Shown: positions 7,957 to 17,874 of the stretch, piece after piece
Numbering within the stretch: the first letter of the stretch is position 1
How the letters are laid out: the number at the start of each line of letters is the position of its first letter
Origin: Legionella worsleiensis
Lineage (GTDB): Bacteria; Pseudomonadota; Gammaproteobacteria; Legionellales; Legionellaceae
Reading direction: 5' to 3'
NCBI RefSeq assembly: GCF_001467535.1
Contig: NZ_LNZC01000027.1
Coordinates: forward strand, 348,090 to 412,089
Length of the DNA: 64,000 nucleotides
The notes under the pieces: generated by a model
Databases searched by the model: none
What the model was told of the DNA's origin: nothing
The model's input: the letters and a program-made list of their open reading frames with translations, nothing else
Position numbers and translations under genes: made by a program

Positions 7957-8853
7957 ATGCAAAATACTGTAACCCGTTATGTGATTTTGCTGGCATTTTT
8001 GATAGCTGGCCTATCTGTTTGTGCCTTGCTTGTAAACTCCTTTTTCTTTAAATTTCCTGGCAATAATTTTTTCCCGGAAGGCACTCCCCTTCTTGCCCTT
8101 ATTCTCGGTATCAATTATGTCGGCTTGATTACATATTTTGGTAAAAATTCACCAATCAGTGACAGGGGTAAAGAGTTAATTTATTTTTATTTGATAATGT
8201 GTCTTATTGCGCTTGCCACAAACGCTGTGCAGCTTACCCCCTTCCCACCTATAGATAAATACATCGTTGCGCTTGAATCCAGGCTTAATATTAATTTGGT
8301 ATCAATGATGGAGTGGACTAATCAATATCAGTGGCTAAAATACATTCTAAATCTGATTTATGAGAACATTCATTATCAATTAAGTATTATACCTCTTGTG
8401 ATTATTGTCAGCGGGAAATTTCAACTTATGAGAGAATATTATTTCTTGTTGCTTGTAACAGCGATTGTTGGGTTTACATTTTATTATTTCTTTCCCACTA
8501 CAGCACCAGCAAGTGTTCTATCCAGCTCATTGTTCTCACCCGAGCAAATTGCTACCGGGTATAAATTCAATCAAATCCATCATCACATTATCCCGACAAC
8601 AAACGAGGGTGGATTAATCGCATTTCCGTCATTTCATACCGTATGGGCGATTTTTTGTGTTTATTTACTCAAAGATTGGGCTATCCCATGCTGTGTGTTG
8701 GCTATTATAAATACTTTATTAATTGTTTCTTGCGTGCTTTTAGGCTGGCATTATCTTCTTGATATTATTGGAGGCTTGATTTTAGCTGGATCAGGATTTT
8801 ATTTATTGCATATACTAGATATTAGACCAGTTCATACACTTGGCAAATGTTAA
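7957..8853 (+). CDS. PAP2-superfamily membrane phosphatase
   Basis: 298 residues, nine bases after the CsrA paralogue. It has about six transmembrane helices. The active-site motifs of the PAP2 / inositol-phosphorylceramide-synthase-like branch are visible in the C-terminal half: AFPSFHTVWAIF (catalytic PSFH region) and LGWHYLLDIIGG (second His with Asp). The first motif (KxxxxxxRP) is not evident, as is common in the Aur1-like branch. It probably removes or transfers phosphate or head groups on membrane lipids. The close spacing to the CsrA paralogue suggests a shared transcript. Confidence 0.8.
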   Translation: MQNTVTRYVILLAFLIAGLSVCALLVNSFFFKFPGNNFFPEGTPLLALILGINYVGLITYFGKNSPISDRGKELIYFYLIMCLIALATNAVQLTPFPPIDKYIVALESRLNINLVSMMEWTNQYQWLKYILNLIYENIHYQLSIIPLVIIVSGKFQLMREYYFLLLVTAIVGFTFYYFFPTTAPASVLSSSLFSPEQIATGYKFNQIHHHIIPTTNEGGLIAFPSFHTVWAIFCVYLLKDWAIPCCVLAIINTLLIVSCVLLGWHYLLDIIGGLILAGSGFYLLHILDIRPVHTLGKC

Positions 8854-8900
8854 AAGGACAAGATAAATTAACTTCTCGCCCTTTTGATGAACCCATGTCT

Positions 8901-9554
8901 TTAAAGTGCGGGTGCAAAAGATGGAGTCTCACCATTCATAACCAGATTCCAGACACCGTCTTTGGCATCAAGTAAGTCTAATGCCTGATTCGCTCCTCGA
9001 ACTACTTTATGAGCCTGGGAGGGAAGCTTACTGTCCATATCGCTGTAATTAAACATTTTTTCATCAAAAAATGCATATCGTCCTGTTACCATTTTATGCC
9101 CCATGGAATAAAGACCAATTCCCAACAAACACAACAATAAATTTTTGAAAAAGGGTTTTAAGCTCAAATCCGACTCCTGGTAAGGCGTGAATTTATCCAG
9201 TATGCTCTGTACATCCAAACAGAAATTCAATGCAATGCGATTCAATTCGTCAGGACGAGTCTGACTTGTTACTTTTTGCAGGTATTCGTTTTTGATAATA
9301 TTAATGTCCTTAAGCAAGCATATTCTGGCTTCTATTATTGAACATTCATCTCGTTCTAATTTTAAGATTTCATCATCAATCAATTTCTCAATTTTAGACA
9401 AATGAGCATAAAACACTAAAACACGATTCGGACCTTCCACTGAAACCAGTTTACCGTTTACACTGATCTTTTTCTCCTTCACCTCGTCTGCTAATCTCTG
9501 AAAATCGTTACAATAGTTCGGTGTGTAGTTTTGATTGTAATAGGAATTGGGCAT
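8901..9554 (-). CDS. Hypothetical protein with one hydrophobic segment
   Basis: 217 residues from the ATG at 9554, preceded by AAAGGA at nine bases; the frame continues 14 residues upstream without a better site. The first 130 residues are polar and helical (including KLIDDEILKLERDECSIIEA). A hydrophobic segment LLLCLLGIGLYSMGHKM lies around 155-172, and the tail is polar. No family was recognised. Its size, single hydrophobic stretch and position beside an ankyrin gene would fit a Dot/Icm substrate, but there is no direct evidence. Confidence 0.6.
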   Translation of the reverse strand: MPNSYYNQNYTPNYCNDFQRLADEVKEKKISVNGKLVSVEGPNRVLVFYAHLSKIEKLIDDEILKLERDECSIIEARICLLKDINIIKNEYLQKVTSQTRPDELNRIALNFCLDVQSILDKFTPYQESDLSLKPFFKNLLLCLLGIGLYSMGHKMVTGRYAFFDEKMFNYSDMDSKLPSQAHKVVRGANQALDLLDAKDGVWNLVMNGETPSFAPAL

Positions 9555-9642
9555 AATAATATTTCCTTTGAGTTTAAATGTGATAAATTTTGCCACAAAT
9601 ACGATCCAAATACAAGCGCTTTGATTATTTTTTAATCAATAC

Positions 9643-11808
9643 TTATCCCGTCGATAACCCATGAAAGGAATCCGGAACAAACCGTTCATTAGGCTGATAG
9701 TTTTTGCAAATAAGACCATAGCCTTCTGAATAGGTTACAGCATTTATTTCAACCTGCCTTTTATGTGATTTTTCAATGAGTTCTGCTTGAATTAACTCCG
9801 GGAGCGGACTAAACCGTTCCAGGGTTAAATCATCCTGTTGTTTAATAAATGCTAAAATATCCAAATCACTAAAGAACGTATTTTTCTTCCAGGCATGATA
9901 ATAGCGTATTAAGCCGCTACAAAAACTATCAGTAAGGCAATCAGCCAAAGCGCTACATCCTATAGTTCGTCCTTCATACATCAGAGAGCTAAACAAACGA
10001 TGCGGATCGCTAAATTCAATATAATGATAAGTGCGCAAATCTTTAACAAGATTCCAGGCCTTTACACCGTTTTGCGTGATGATAGAAACCAGACCCTCTA
10101 AAATATCCTTAACTGTCAGAGTATGACGAGACTGGTTGTATTCAAAAGTCATATTGATTTCACCGTGTTCAATAGCATAAATCAATATAACCCTTTGCAG
10201 CATATGAGATAATTTTCCGTGAAATAACCCCGTTCCATAACCACCCTCAAAAACATAATCTCCTTGTTTAACCTGACTGTCTGCAATTTCATTTGGAACA
10301 AATCCAATCCACTGATATGCATACTCAGCCATGCCGTATTTTCTGAAAAGAGAGATCAACAATTCCTGCAGCGCTTTATTTTTTTTCATGGGCTGATAAT
10401 CAGCTTTAGGCACTGGATAATACAAATCTTCTATGAGTACAAAATCATATTCTTGGTTATTTAGTAAAGGAAATGGTTGACCGTGAGCCTCGAAGTAATA
10501 CCGGCACAGTTCATCATTAAGAAATTTTAAATAAGGAATACAACGAGCAGGCTGGATTAACAACTGATGAAATTGGGCAATAACAGTTTTAATTGCTTCG
10601 TTTTTTTGAGACGCAAAAAGGGCTTTTTCAGCACCCGATCTGCTGCCAAACAAACTAAAGTAACAATCTGTTAATCGTGGTTCTGCCGGCAGGTTATGCA
10701 AAGATAATGGTAGGTGTTTGTATTTGTGAGGACGCAGGACCTGGCAAATAGCGTCAAAATCTGCCGCTTTTTCTGGAAATCGGAGCGCAGCGCCACGAGC
10801 TTGTGCCAATATATTGGTTACAGACATAAAGAGCCAAAATTGCGGTATATTCAAAAATTGGTGAACTATATCAACAGCTCCGAGAGAACAATGCAATGAA
10901 ACTGCATCTAAATTTGGTTTATGTTCAATTGCGAGCAATTGTGGGAACAATCCCCGTTTATCGGCCTCTTCTAACAGCAATCGGACAATCCTGGCCTCTC
11001 GAGCTATCATTAAAAGACTATGGCGAATGTGATTTATGTGTAACAGATTTGCACCCTTTGCAATCAACAAATGTATAATTTCAGTGTGACCATGAAAACA
11101 GGCAATTCCAAGCGGTGAAGTTGCATGCAGTTTTGGGGCAGCGACTTCGCAATTCATCCCTTCATCAATAGGAGCAAGTTCCAATTCTATTAATAAATGA
11201 ACTACTGAGGGGTAATTTTTTTTTGCTGCGAAATATAAAAGAGTTTCCTGTATAACACCATCGTTATTTTTATAGAAAAACGAAGGCTGTGGCTTACCAA
11301 TTCGTCCTATGACCTGGTTTAACTGCTTTAATGCGGCTTCTTCTGTTTCCATAAAAGCGGTGAGCAATTCTTTCATTTCACCGTTTATAAGCTCAAAAAA
11401 AACCTCAAAAAGATTACGTTTTTTGGCATAACCAAAAGCACTTATGCCATCTTGTGTTTTTTTAGAGATCAATTCATTGAAACAGCCATTATCCATACTG
11501 TGGTTTACAATCAAATGACATATTTTAGCGTCGCGAATAACCATAAGCATACTTATCCCAAACGGGTTGGTATGCAATACATTTGCACCAGCTCTAAGCA
11601 GTATTGTCACTATATCCTTATTAGCCATGCCACACGCCAGCATCAGCGGAGATTGGTGATGGTAGTAAGGATCTGCTTCACAGACTATGCCGTCTTCAAG
11701 GTTGACACCAATATCGATTAATTTTTGTACTACAATCGGATAATTCTTAAGAATACACCAGCCTAACAGAGAGACGTTCATGCGATCAGAAAGTGTCTCG
11801 TGGGGCAT
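9643..11808 (-). CDS. Ankyrin-repeat protein, candidate effector
   Basis: 721 residues. At least two ankyrin clusters are visible: about 12-90 (SLLGWCILKNYPIVVQKLIDIG, then SPLMLACGMANKDIVTILLRAGANVLH) and about 180-275 (TLLYFAAKKNYPSVVHLLIE, then SPLGIACFHGHTEIIHLLIAKGANLLH). Residues 350-721 form a domain I do not recognise. Ankyrin arrays mediate protein binding and are typical of Legionella effectors. The ATG at 11808 lacks a good ribosome site, and the same frame continues upstream through an amber codon to another ATG at 11940, so the N-terminus may have been lost by mutation. Confidence 0.75.
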   Translation of the reverse strand: MPHETLSDRMNVSLLGWCILKNYPIVVQKLIDIGVNLEDGIVCEADPYYHHQSPLMLACGMANKDIVTILLRAGANVLHTNPFGISMLMVIRDAKICHLIVNHSMDNGCFNELISKKTQDGISAFGYAKKRNLFEVFFELINGEMKELLTAFMETEEAALKQLNQVIGRIGKPQPSFFYKNNDGVIQETLLYFAAKKNYPSVVHLLIELELAPIDEGMNCEVAAPKLHATSPLGIACFHGHTEIIHLLIAKGANLLHINHIRHSLLMIAREARIVRLLLEEADKRGLFPQLLAIEHKPNLDAVSLHCSLGAVDIVHQFLNIPQFWLFMSVTNILAQARGAALRFPEKAADFDAICQVLRPHKYKHLPLSLHNLPAEPRLTDCYFSLFGSRSGAEKALFASQKNEAIKTVIAQFHQLLIQPARCIPYLKFLNDELCRYYFEAHGQPFPLLNNQEYDFVLIEDLYYPVPKADYQPMKKNKALQELLISLFRKYGMAEYAYQWIGFVPNEIADSQVKQGDYVFEGGYGTGLFHGKLSHMLQRVILIYAIEHGEINMTFEYNQSRHTLTVKDILEGLVSIITQNGVKAWNLVKDLRTYHYIEFSDPHRLFSSLMYEGRTIGCSALADCLTDSFCSGLIRYYHAWKKNTFFSDLDILAFIKQQDDLTLERFSPLPELIQAELIEKSHKRQVEINAVTYSEGYGLICKNYQPNERFVPDSFHGLSTG

Positions 11809-11826
11809 ACTGATAACTATTGGAGA

Positions 11827-11940
11827 CTAAAAAAAAGCATCTGTGCCGTAAGATGCGAGAATATGCTCCAAAATTTCCAATGCTTCTAATTCAAACCCTT
11901 GTTTTAATTTATTTAAAAATATTTGCAATTGCAAGTCCAT
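11827..11940 (-). pseudogene. Possible original N-terminus of the ankyrin protein, cut by an amber codon
   Basis: From ATG at 11938-11940, 37 codons read MDLQLQIFLNKLKQGFELEA then a helix-like LEILEHILASYGTDAFF, then TAG at 11827-11829. The stop is in the same frame as the ankyrin ORF: reading through it adds SPIVIS and continues into MPHETLSD at 11808. Either a nonsense mutation split the gene, or this is a separate small upstream frame. A GGGA lies a few bases before this ATG, a somewhat better ribosome site than the one at 11808. Confidence 0.4.
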
Positions 11941-12133
11941 GGTGATCCCATTAATAGACACTACGCTTAAGCGGCGGAATGTTTTATTTATTTAGCCAAA
12001 GAATGCATAATTTTCACATAGGGCAACTATTGTGGTCAAATTTTATTGCGGGTAGTTTTAAGATATCGTGAATTGCAATTTCAATGACTGCTGTGGAGAG
12101 ATAAAATTAATAATCCGCAATTGAAAACAGATA

Positions 12134-13033
12134 CTAGTGGGTATTAATTTGTTTAAGCAAACCAGACGGGTTTTTAAGCTCGGAGTCCATAATGCGATGG
12201 GCCTCTCCTGTATTGAGCACGCTCCTCTTCAACAGTGTCAGAAAGCTACTTTTAGAGTTTGAATTCTTTTGTCCTTTTAATAAAGGATAGGCCTGAATAT
12301 AGGTAACTCCATCCTTAATTCCCACTTTTACAGATTCATTAATAACTCGCACTGGTGTCCCAGTACCTGCCAATTCGTATAAATGTTCTATATCTTCAGG
12401 CAACATACGAATGCATCCGGCGCTTACCCGCATCCCTACACCATCGGTTCGGTTTGTTCCATGAATCAAGATTGCAGGCCATCCTAATCTTAAAACATGT
12501 CGACCAAGCGGGTTATGTGAACCAGCAGGAAAAACTTCTGGTAACGGTGCGCCCATCTCTTCAGCAGCGGCCCTTATTTTGGGTGTAGGACGCCAAACCG
12601 GATCAACTGTTTTATTGACTATTCGGGTAAGCCCTAATGGAGTATTCCATCCTTCTTTTCCAATTCCTACCGGAAAAGTGACTACTATATTCTCTTCAGC
12701 GGGAAAATAATACAAACGATATTCAGCTAAATTAATCACTATACCTTTTTTAGGTACATCAGGAAGAATGTATTGAGAAGGAATGAGCAAACGAGTATGA
12801 GGTGCCAAGGTATGCATTGGATCTGCATGCGGATTTGCTCTTACCATTTCCTGATAGCCCACATCAAAACGACGTCCGACTTCGTCAATAGTCTCATCAA
12901 TTAGAGAATAGGTGTATTGGACTTCACCGACAACATCTCCTGATGCAGGTAAGACATAAGTTGCCGCATGAAACTGATTAGCTAATAAAGTACTTAACGA
13001 AGCACACAGTAACAGCCATCTTTTTATCAGCAT
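12134..13033 (-). CDS. Periplasmic L,D-transpeptidase (YkuD / EnhA-like family)
   Basis: 299 residues. A signal peptide (MLIKRWLLLCASLSTLLANQ, cleavage near FHAA) is followed by a LysM-like region (about 40-88) and a YkuD catalytic domain (about 97-237). The active-site motif is complete: His191 in ILIHGTN and Cys207 in SAGCIRM. Such enzymes form 3-3 cross-links in peptidoglycan or attach proteins to it. In Legionella, proteins of this type are annotated as enhanced-entry protein EnhA or ErfK homologues; I do not claim it is EnhA itself. It is the last gene in a run of minus-strand genes and is 81 bases from the beta-oxidation operon. Confidence 0.9.
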   Translation of the reverse strand: MLIKRWLLLCASLSTLLANQFHAATYVLPASGDVVGEVQYTYSLIDETIDEVGRRFDVGYQEMVRANPHADPMHTLAPHTRLLIPSQYILPDVPKKGIVINLAEYRLYYFPAEENIVVTFPVGIGKEGWNTPLGLTRIVNKTVDPVWRPTPKIRAAAEEMGAPLPEVFPAGSHNPLGRHVLRLGWPAILIHGTNRTDGVGMRVSAGCIRMLPEDIEHLYELAGTGTPVRVINESVKVGIKDGVTYIQAYPLLKGQKNSNSKSSFLTLLKRSVLNTGEAHRIMDSELKNPSGLLKQINTH

Positions 13034-13114
13034 GATTAGTTCATATGAAAATGTTTAAATAGCGATTAAAAAAATGACCCAGCAAGGTGTTAAACCCTGC
13101 CAGGCAAAATTCGA

Positions 13115-15133
13115 TTACAAAGAGGCATCGACTTTAAATCGTTCACCATATTTAGATTCAAATGTTTTAAACACATTTTCCAGTTTGTCTTTGCCAAAGT
13201 CATGAGCATAGTTCATTGGGCCACCACGAAATGGTGCAAAACCGGTGGCAAATATCATACCTGCATCAAGTAAATCAGAATCAGTGACGACTCCTTCTCT
13301 AAGACAAGCTGATGATTCATTTACCATGCGCAGAATTAATCGATCAGCAATAGCTTTATCAATTTTCACATCAGGCCGTTTTTTAACAGGCTTGCCTTTT
13401 TTGTATTGATAAAATCCCTCACCAGTTTTACGTCCCAGCTTTCCTGCTTTGACCATATCCTTCAGTCTTTGAGGCACTGTACCGCCAAAATGACTGGTAA
13501 GATTTTCAGCTACTGCGAGGCAAACATCCATACCCACGGTGTCGGCTAGTTCTACTGGCCCCATAAACATACCAAACTCAAGAGCCGCTTCATCAATAGT
13601 TTCTGCGCTATACCCCTCATCTAATAATTGCACACACTCCATTAAATAAGGCATCAGCACACGATTAACCAAAAATCCAGGGCTTGACTTAACTGGCAAA
13701 GGTAATTTACCAATTTGGCCAACAAAAGCACATGAATTGTGTTGTACTTTTTTAGAGGTAGTTGAGCTACTCACAATTTCCACCAGATCCATTTTTGCAA
13801 CAGGATTAAAAAAGTGTATTCCAACCAAACGTTTGGGATCACGCATCACAGCACTAATTTCATCCAAAGGAATACTGGAGGTATTTGTGGCAATTATGGC
13901 TTCTTTTTTGGCTTGTTTTTCAACGGACTTCATGATGTCTTGTTTTACAGCCAAATTCTCAAAAACTGCTTCGATAATAACATCTGCTTTGGTAATACCA
14001 TGCCCTTGTGGATCAGGCACCAGATTATCCATAGCGGCTTGGACAAGTCGGGGTTTACGAAGCTTCTTTTTATAAAGAGCATGCGCTCTGCCTATAGCCG
14101 GCGCAATTTGTTCGTAGGTTTTATCTTGCAAGGTAACGTGTATACCACGTAAAGCACACCATGCAGCAATATCACCACCCATCACACCAGCGCCAATCAC
14201 ATGCACGTGAGATGCTTTAAACTCACCGTCTTTGGCAAAGCTTTTTAAACGTTCACGCAAATGGAATACACGAATAAGGTTTTTTGATGTATCACCATGG
14301 GAAACCAGTTGTTCTACAGAATCTGCCTCTTTCAAATAAGCTCTGTCGCCCACTCCACCTTCTTTTTCCCACAAATCAATAATCGCAAAAGGTGCAGGAT
14401 AATGCTCTTTACGAACACGCTTGGCCACGTTGTGTCTTAACAAATAGGCTATTGGTTTTCTTAACCAACTGTTGTTAGTCAGGCCTTCGACAAATGAGGG
14501 TTTGTGTTTCGCTGGTTTCTTTTTGATAAAATAAACTGCAGCTCTTTTTAATTGACGAACAGGAACCACATCATCAACCATGCCCAAACTTTTGGCACGA
14601 GACGCTGAAAGAGCGCTTCCAGTCAATATGACTTGCGACAGCGCCTTAAAGCCGCCTACAAGTTGGGGTAACCTAACCGTACCACCCCACCCAGGGTGAA
14701 AACCTAACATGACTTCGGGAAGGCCTATGCGGGTATTTTGCTCATCGCTGGCAACTCTATACGTACAGGCAAGCGCTAATTCAAGTCCACCGCCCATGCA
14801 AAATCCATCAATCATCGCAACTGTTGGAATTGCCAGGTTTTGTAAGCGTGTAAATACAGCCTGACCTTTTTGCAGAAAATCAACGACCTGAGCAGTACCT
14901 TCAAACTGGGAAAATGAATTAACGTCTGCACCGGCGATAAATCCTTTATCTTTAAGTGAATGGATAATCAGACCAATGGCCTTTTTATCCTGGGCAATTT
15001 CTTGCAATAGACTGTTAAACTCATCCAGAACTTCTTCATTAATGCTGTTTACCGCAGCATCTTTTCTATTGATGCCTAACCACAAAATATCGTCTTTGTC
15101 TCGTTGAAGATCCCAATGTTTGTATTTATTCAT
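13115..15133 (-). CDS. Fatty-acid oxidation enzyme: enoyl-CoA hydratase / 3-hydroxyacyl-CoA dehydrogenase (FadB/FadJ type)
   Basis: 672 residues in the usual two-enzyme order. Residues about 10-200 are a crotonase domain with FIAGADVNSF as oxyanion hole and the two catalytic glutamate regions GGGLELALAC and GLPEVMLGFHPG. Residues about 310-600 are the dehydrogenase, with the NAD-binding GAGVMGGDIAAW and the HFFNPVAKMDLVEIV catalytic His region, followed by two C-terminal helical domains. It hydrates enoyl-CoA and oxidises the hydroxyacyl-CoA. Its ATG overlaps the end of the thiolase gene by eight bases, so the two subunits are translationally coupled. Confidence 0.95.
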   Translation of the reverse strand: MNKYKHWDLQRDKDDILWLGINRKDAAVNSINEEVLDEFNSLLQEIAQDKKAIGLIIHSLKDKGFIAGADVNSFSQFEGTAQVVDFLQKGQAVFTRLQNLAIPTVAMIDGFCMGGGLELALACTYRVASDEQNTRIGLPEVMLGFHPGWGGTVRLPQLVGGFKALSQVILTGSALSASRAKSLGMVDDVVPVRQLKRAAVYFIKKKPAKHKPSFVEGLTNNSWLRKPIAYLLRHNVAKRVRKEHYPAPFAIIDLWEKEGGVGDRAYLKEADSVEQLVSHGDTSKNLIRVFHLRERLKSFAKDGEFKASHVHVIGAGVMGGDIAAWCALRGIHVTLQDKTYEQIAPAIGRAHALYKKKLRKPRLVQAAMDNLVPDPQGHGITKADVIIEAVFENLAVKQDIMKSVEKQAKKEAIIATNTSSIPLDEISAVMRDPKRLVGIHFFNPVAKMDLVEIVSSSTTSKKVQHNSCAFVGQIGKLPLPVKSSPGFLVNRVLMPYLMECVQLLDEGYSAETIDEAALEFGMFMGPVELADTVGMDVCLAVAENLTSHFGGTVPQRLKDMVKAGKLGRKTGEGFYQYKKGKPVKKRPDVKIDKAIADRLILRMVNESSACLREGVVTDSDLLDAGMIFATGFAPFRGGPMNYAHDFGKDKLENVFKTFESKYGERFKVDASL

Positions 15134-16445
15134 GTCCTTTCACCTCAGTCACTCGTTCAAGATACATTGCACCACCCTGACCACCACCAATACAAATGGC
15201 AGCGATTCCTTTGGACTCATTTCTTTGCTCCATGGATTTTAAGGCATGCAAAACAATACGAGCTCCACTGGCACCAATAGGATGACCTGCAGCTATAGCA
15301 CCGCCCTCTCTGTTTAGCTTATCCATTGAAGGACCACCCAGTGCTCCTGATAAACCAAGCTGGGTTTTGCAATACTCTTCATCATTCCAGGCAGCAACAC
15401 ATCCTAACACTTGCGCTGCAAAAGCTTCGTTAATTTCCCAGCAATCAATATCCTGGGGTTTTAAATGATGTCTTTGTAATATTGGAGTAGCTGCATGAAC
15501 AGGACCCAGACCCATTTGCGAAGGATCCAGAGCAGACCATTGCGAATCGACAATTTTACCCAAAACCTTTAAGTTGTATTTTTTAACAGCATCAGCACTG
15601 GCCAGTAAAAGCAAGCACGCCCCATCAGTTATTTGGGAGCTGTTTCCAGCTGTAACCATACCGTATTTTTTATCAAAAAATGGTTTGAGCTGAGCCAATT
15701 TTTCAACTGTCGAATCCGCACGAATCCCATCATCCTGGCTGTATACAGTGCCTTTTGGCGCTATGATTGGTAACACTTCGGTCATTTTGTTTTCATTGAA
15801 GGCTTGTGCAAGTTTTAGATGACTTTGCACTGCAAAATCATCCATTTGCTCACGAGTAATGTTGAATCTATAGGCCACTTTTTCAGCGGTTTGTCCCATA
15901 TTCAGTCCTACTATAGGATCGGTTAATCCTCTGAGCAAGGCAATGACAGGTGCTAGATAAGAGGGTCTAAATTGACTGACTAAACCCAGTTTTTGTCCCA
16001 CACTCTTGGCAGAATACCAATTTGCAAGCCAACCAGCCATCTTTTGGTTAAAAAGTAAAGGAGCATGGCTCATGGCCTCAGTACCACCTGCAAGAACAAG
16101 ATGACTGCGGCCGCTGGCAATTTGCATTGCAGCGTTATCAATAGCCTGCATTCCTGAAGCACAATTTCTCATCACCGTAAATGCCGGCACTTTATCGCCA
16201 CAGCCTAATCGTAAGGCAATAACTCGTGCAATATTTGCTTCATCAGGGCCTGGCATAGCGCTGCCAATAATGACTTCATCCAAATCGGCGGGAGCAAAAG
16301 GTTGCCTGTTTAGTAATGTCATACCGGCCGAAACGGCCAGATCAGAGGCGGTAAATGGGCCTATTCCCTTGGCTTTGAGAAACGGTGTTCGACTTCCATC
16401 TACCACGTACACATCTCGACCACTTAAATTCGACTGCTGTTTCAT
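15126..16445 (-). CDS. Acetyl-CoA acyltransferase (thiolase, FadA/FadI type)
   Basis: 439 residues; this length is closer to E. coli FadI (about 436) than to FadA. Thiolase motifs are complete: nucleophilic Cys in RNCASGMQAID, NEAFAAQVL, the GGAIAAGHPIGASGARI histidine loop and the C-terminal Cys in CIGGGQGGAMYL. It cleaves 3-ketoacyl-CoA to acetyl-CoA in beta-oxidation. It is first in a two-gene operon with the multifunctional enzyme. AGGAGG precedes the ATG closely and is a strong ribosome site. Confidence 0.95.
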   Translation of the reverse strand: MKQQSNLSGRDVYVVDGSRTPFLKAKGIGPFTASDLAVSAGMTLLNRQPFAPADLDEVIIGSAMPGPDEANIARVIALRLGCGDKVPAFTVMRNCASGMQAIDNAAMQIASGRSHLVLAGGTEAMSHAPLLFNQKMAGWLANWYSAKSVGQKLGLVSQFRPSYLAPVIALLRGLTDPIVGLNMGQTAEKVAYRFNITREQMDDFAVQSHLKLAQAFNENKMTEVLPIIAPKGTVYSQDDGIRADSTVEKLAQLKPFFDKKYGMVTAGNSSQITDGACLLLLASADAVKKYNLKVLGKIVDSQWSALDPSQMGLGPVHAATPILQRHHLKPQDIDCWEINEAFAAQVLGCVAAWNDEEYCKTQLGLSGALGGPSMDKLNREGGAIAAGHPIGASGARIVLHALKSMEQRNESKGIAAICIGGGQGGAMYLERVTEVKGHE

Positions 16446-16657
16446 TAGTCCTCCTTATTCGGGCCTGAATAACAGATATTCACTTTTTATTATTAAACTC
16501 AAAGAGTAGCAGTAATCCTGTAGATTTGGAAATTTTTCATTGATTTTTATAAGAATTATGGTGATTCCATTTGTCATCTATCCCCTTTTCTGGGCTCGAA
16601 TTGAAGATGATGTAACATGCCGCCAATTAGAACAATGGCACACAGCTAAAAAAGTGA

Positions 16658-17476
16658 TTAAATGGATGTTAAATGTTTAACGCATGGCTGTTTGTCTTCT
16701 TCTTTCGTTTGTGATGTTAGAGCTGGTGGTCTAAAAAAAGAACTGCTGATTTCTGTTGACAATACCCTGTCAATTGATTGCATCTGCCGCTCAATAAATA
16801 CAATTAACGGTTCAAACCGCACATCCTTTTTCTTGAATGGTACCAGAGAAGTATACAAATGCTTTAGAACATCATGCGGATTATGTTGACGAAGCAATAA
16901 TACACTCAAAACAGACAAGGAATAGGTAAAATCAACTCCAACGTGATAATGTAAGTCAATTAAACACTGGCGTTCCATTAATTTCAGTTTATCGAGAATG
17001 AACCTGCCTACGACAAAAAAATAATTGACTCGGCTAAGCACAAATTCATTGACTGTCTTAACTTTTGTTGCAGGTAAAATGGTTACATCGTTATATTTGC
17101 CATTGTAATAATCTTGTTTCAATACAACCAGATCGTCATTGATTTTTAATGCCGAACTAATCGTCTTATCTCGTAAAATATCAATAAAATCGGAACAATA
17201 TACTTCATACTCAGAACTGTATTTGGCATGAATAACAACTAATCCAGTCGACTTACAGGCAAAATCTTCTAAAGATACCTCTTTATCCTTTAAGGCTTCG
17301 GAATAATCGAATAAATCCTTTATCACACCCAGAACAAATAAAGGTTCGATTTCCTTTTCCTTAAATAAATAAATGTGAACAAGGTGTATTAGTCTATTGA
17401 TAAACGCTACAGCAGAGTCGGAATTAGACTTGCAAATCGTTGTTGCTAATTGCTCAAACAGAGGTGCATACCACAT
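16658..17476 (-). CDS. Unknown protein in the Lem11 position, candidate effector
   Basis: 272 residues from the ATG at 17476; a GTG at 17488 is in frame four codons earlier. No recognised domain. The chain is mixed alpha/beta with several hydrophobic helices (around VNYFFVVGRFILDKL and YSLSVLSVLLL), and the C-terminus TSQTKEEDKQP carries the acidic glutamate cluster often seen in Dot/Icm signals. In L. pneumophila the gene beside the beta-oxidation pair is, as I recall, lem11; the match is positional only. The gene sits alone between that operon and the tRNA genes. Confidence 0.6.
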   Translation of the reverse strand: MWYAPLFEQLATTICKSNSDSAVAFINRLIHLVHIYLFKEKEIEPLFVLGVIKDLFDYSEALKDKEVSLEDFACKSTGLVVIHAKYSSEYEVYCSDFIDILRDKTISSALKINDDLVVLKQDYYNGKYNDVTILPATKVKTVNEFVLSRVNYFFVVGRFILDKLKLMERQCLIDLHYHVGVDFTYSLSVLSVLLLRQHNPHDVLKHLYTSLVPFKKKDVRFEPLIVFIERQMQSIDRVLSTEISSSFFRPPALTSQTKEEDKQPCVKHLTSI

Positions 17477-17658
17477 GATAACAAACACTCATTGATATTG
17501 ATTTGACAAGCAATAGCATAAAACAACAGCAAAAAAAAAAGAGTGCCATTCTACTGCGCTATTCTAAAAAAACATGCCAAACTGGAAGTCCAGTTGAATG
17601 TATTTAATACATTTAATTTTTTTTAACGGTTAAGCTGGGTAAAAAAAACAAAGAGTTA

Positions 17659-17686
17659 TTGACGACACAAAAATACCTGATATACT
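17659..17686 (+). promoter_or_regulatory. Predicted promoter of the tRNA-Ser / tRNA-Arg pair
   Basis: TTGACG and TATACT are separated by 16 bases and lie 15 bases before the mature 5' end of tRNA-Ser. These are good sigma70 boxes. Confidence 0.6.
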
Positions 17687-17701
17687 TCGCAACCATTGAT
17701 T

Positions 17702-17791
17702 GGAGAGATGGCCGAGTGGTCGAAGGCGCTCCCCTGCTAAGGGAGTATGGGAGAAATCCCATCGAGGGTTCGAATCCCTCTCTCTCCGCCA
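17702..17791 (+). tRNA. tRNA-Ser(GCU)
   Basis: A 90-base class II tRNA. The acceptor stem GGAGAGA pairs with TCTCTCC, and CCA is encoded. The anticodon loop CTGCTAA between CTCCC and GGGAG gives anticodon GCU (reads AGC/AGU). The long variable arm ATGGGAGAAATCCCAT typical of serine tRNAs and the GGGTTCGAATCCC T-arm are present. Confidence 0.97.
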
Positions 17792-17797
17792 GTCAAC

Positions 17798-17874
17798 GCG
17801 CCCGTAGCTCAGTTGGATAGAGTATTTGGCTACGAACCAAAGGGTCGGAGGTTCGAATCCTTCCGGGCGCGCCA
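17798..17874 (+). tRNA. tRNA-Arg(ACG)
   Basis: A 77-base tRNA, six bases after tRNA-Ser. GCGCCCG pairs with CGGGCGC, the D-arm is GCTCAGTTGGATAGAGT, the anticodon loop CTACGAA gives ACG (modified to ICG to read CGN), and the T-arm is GGAGGTTCGAATCCTTC. CCA is encoded. Confidence 0.97.
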
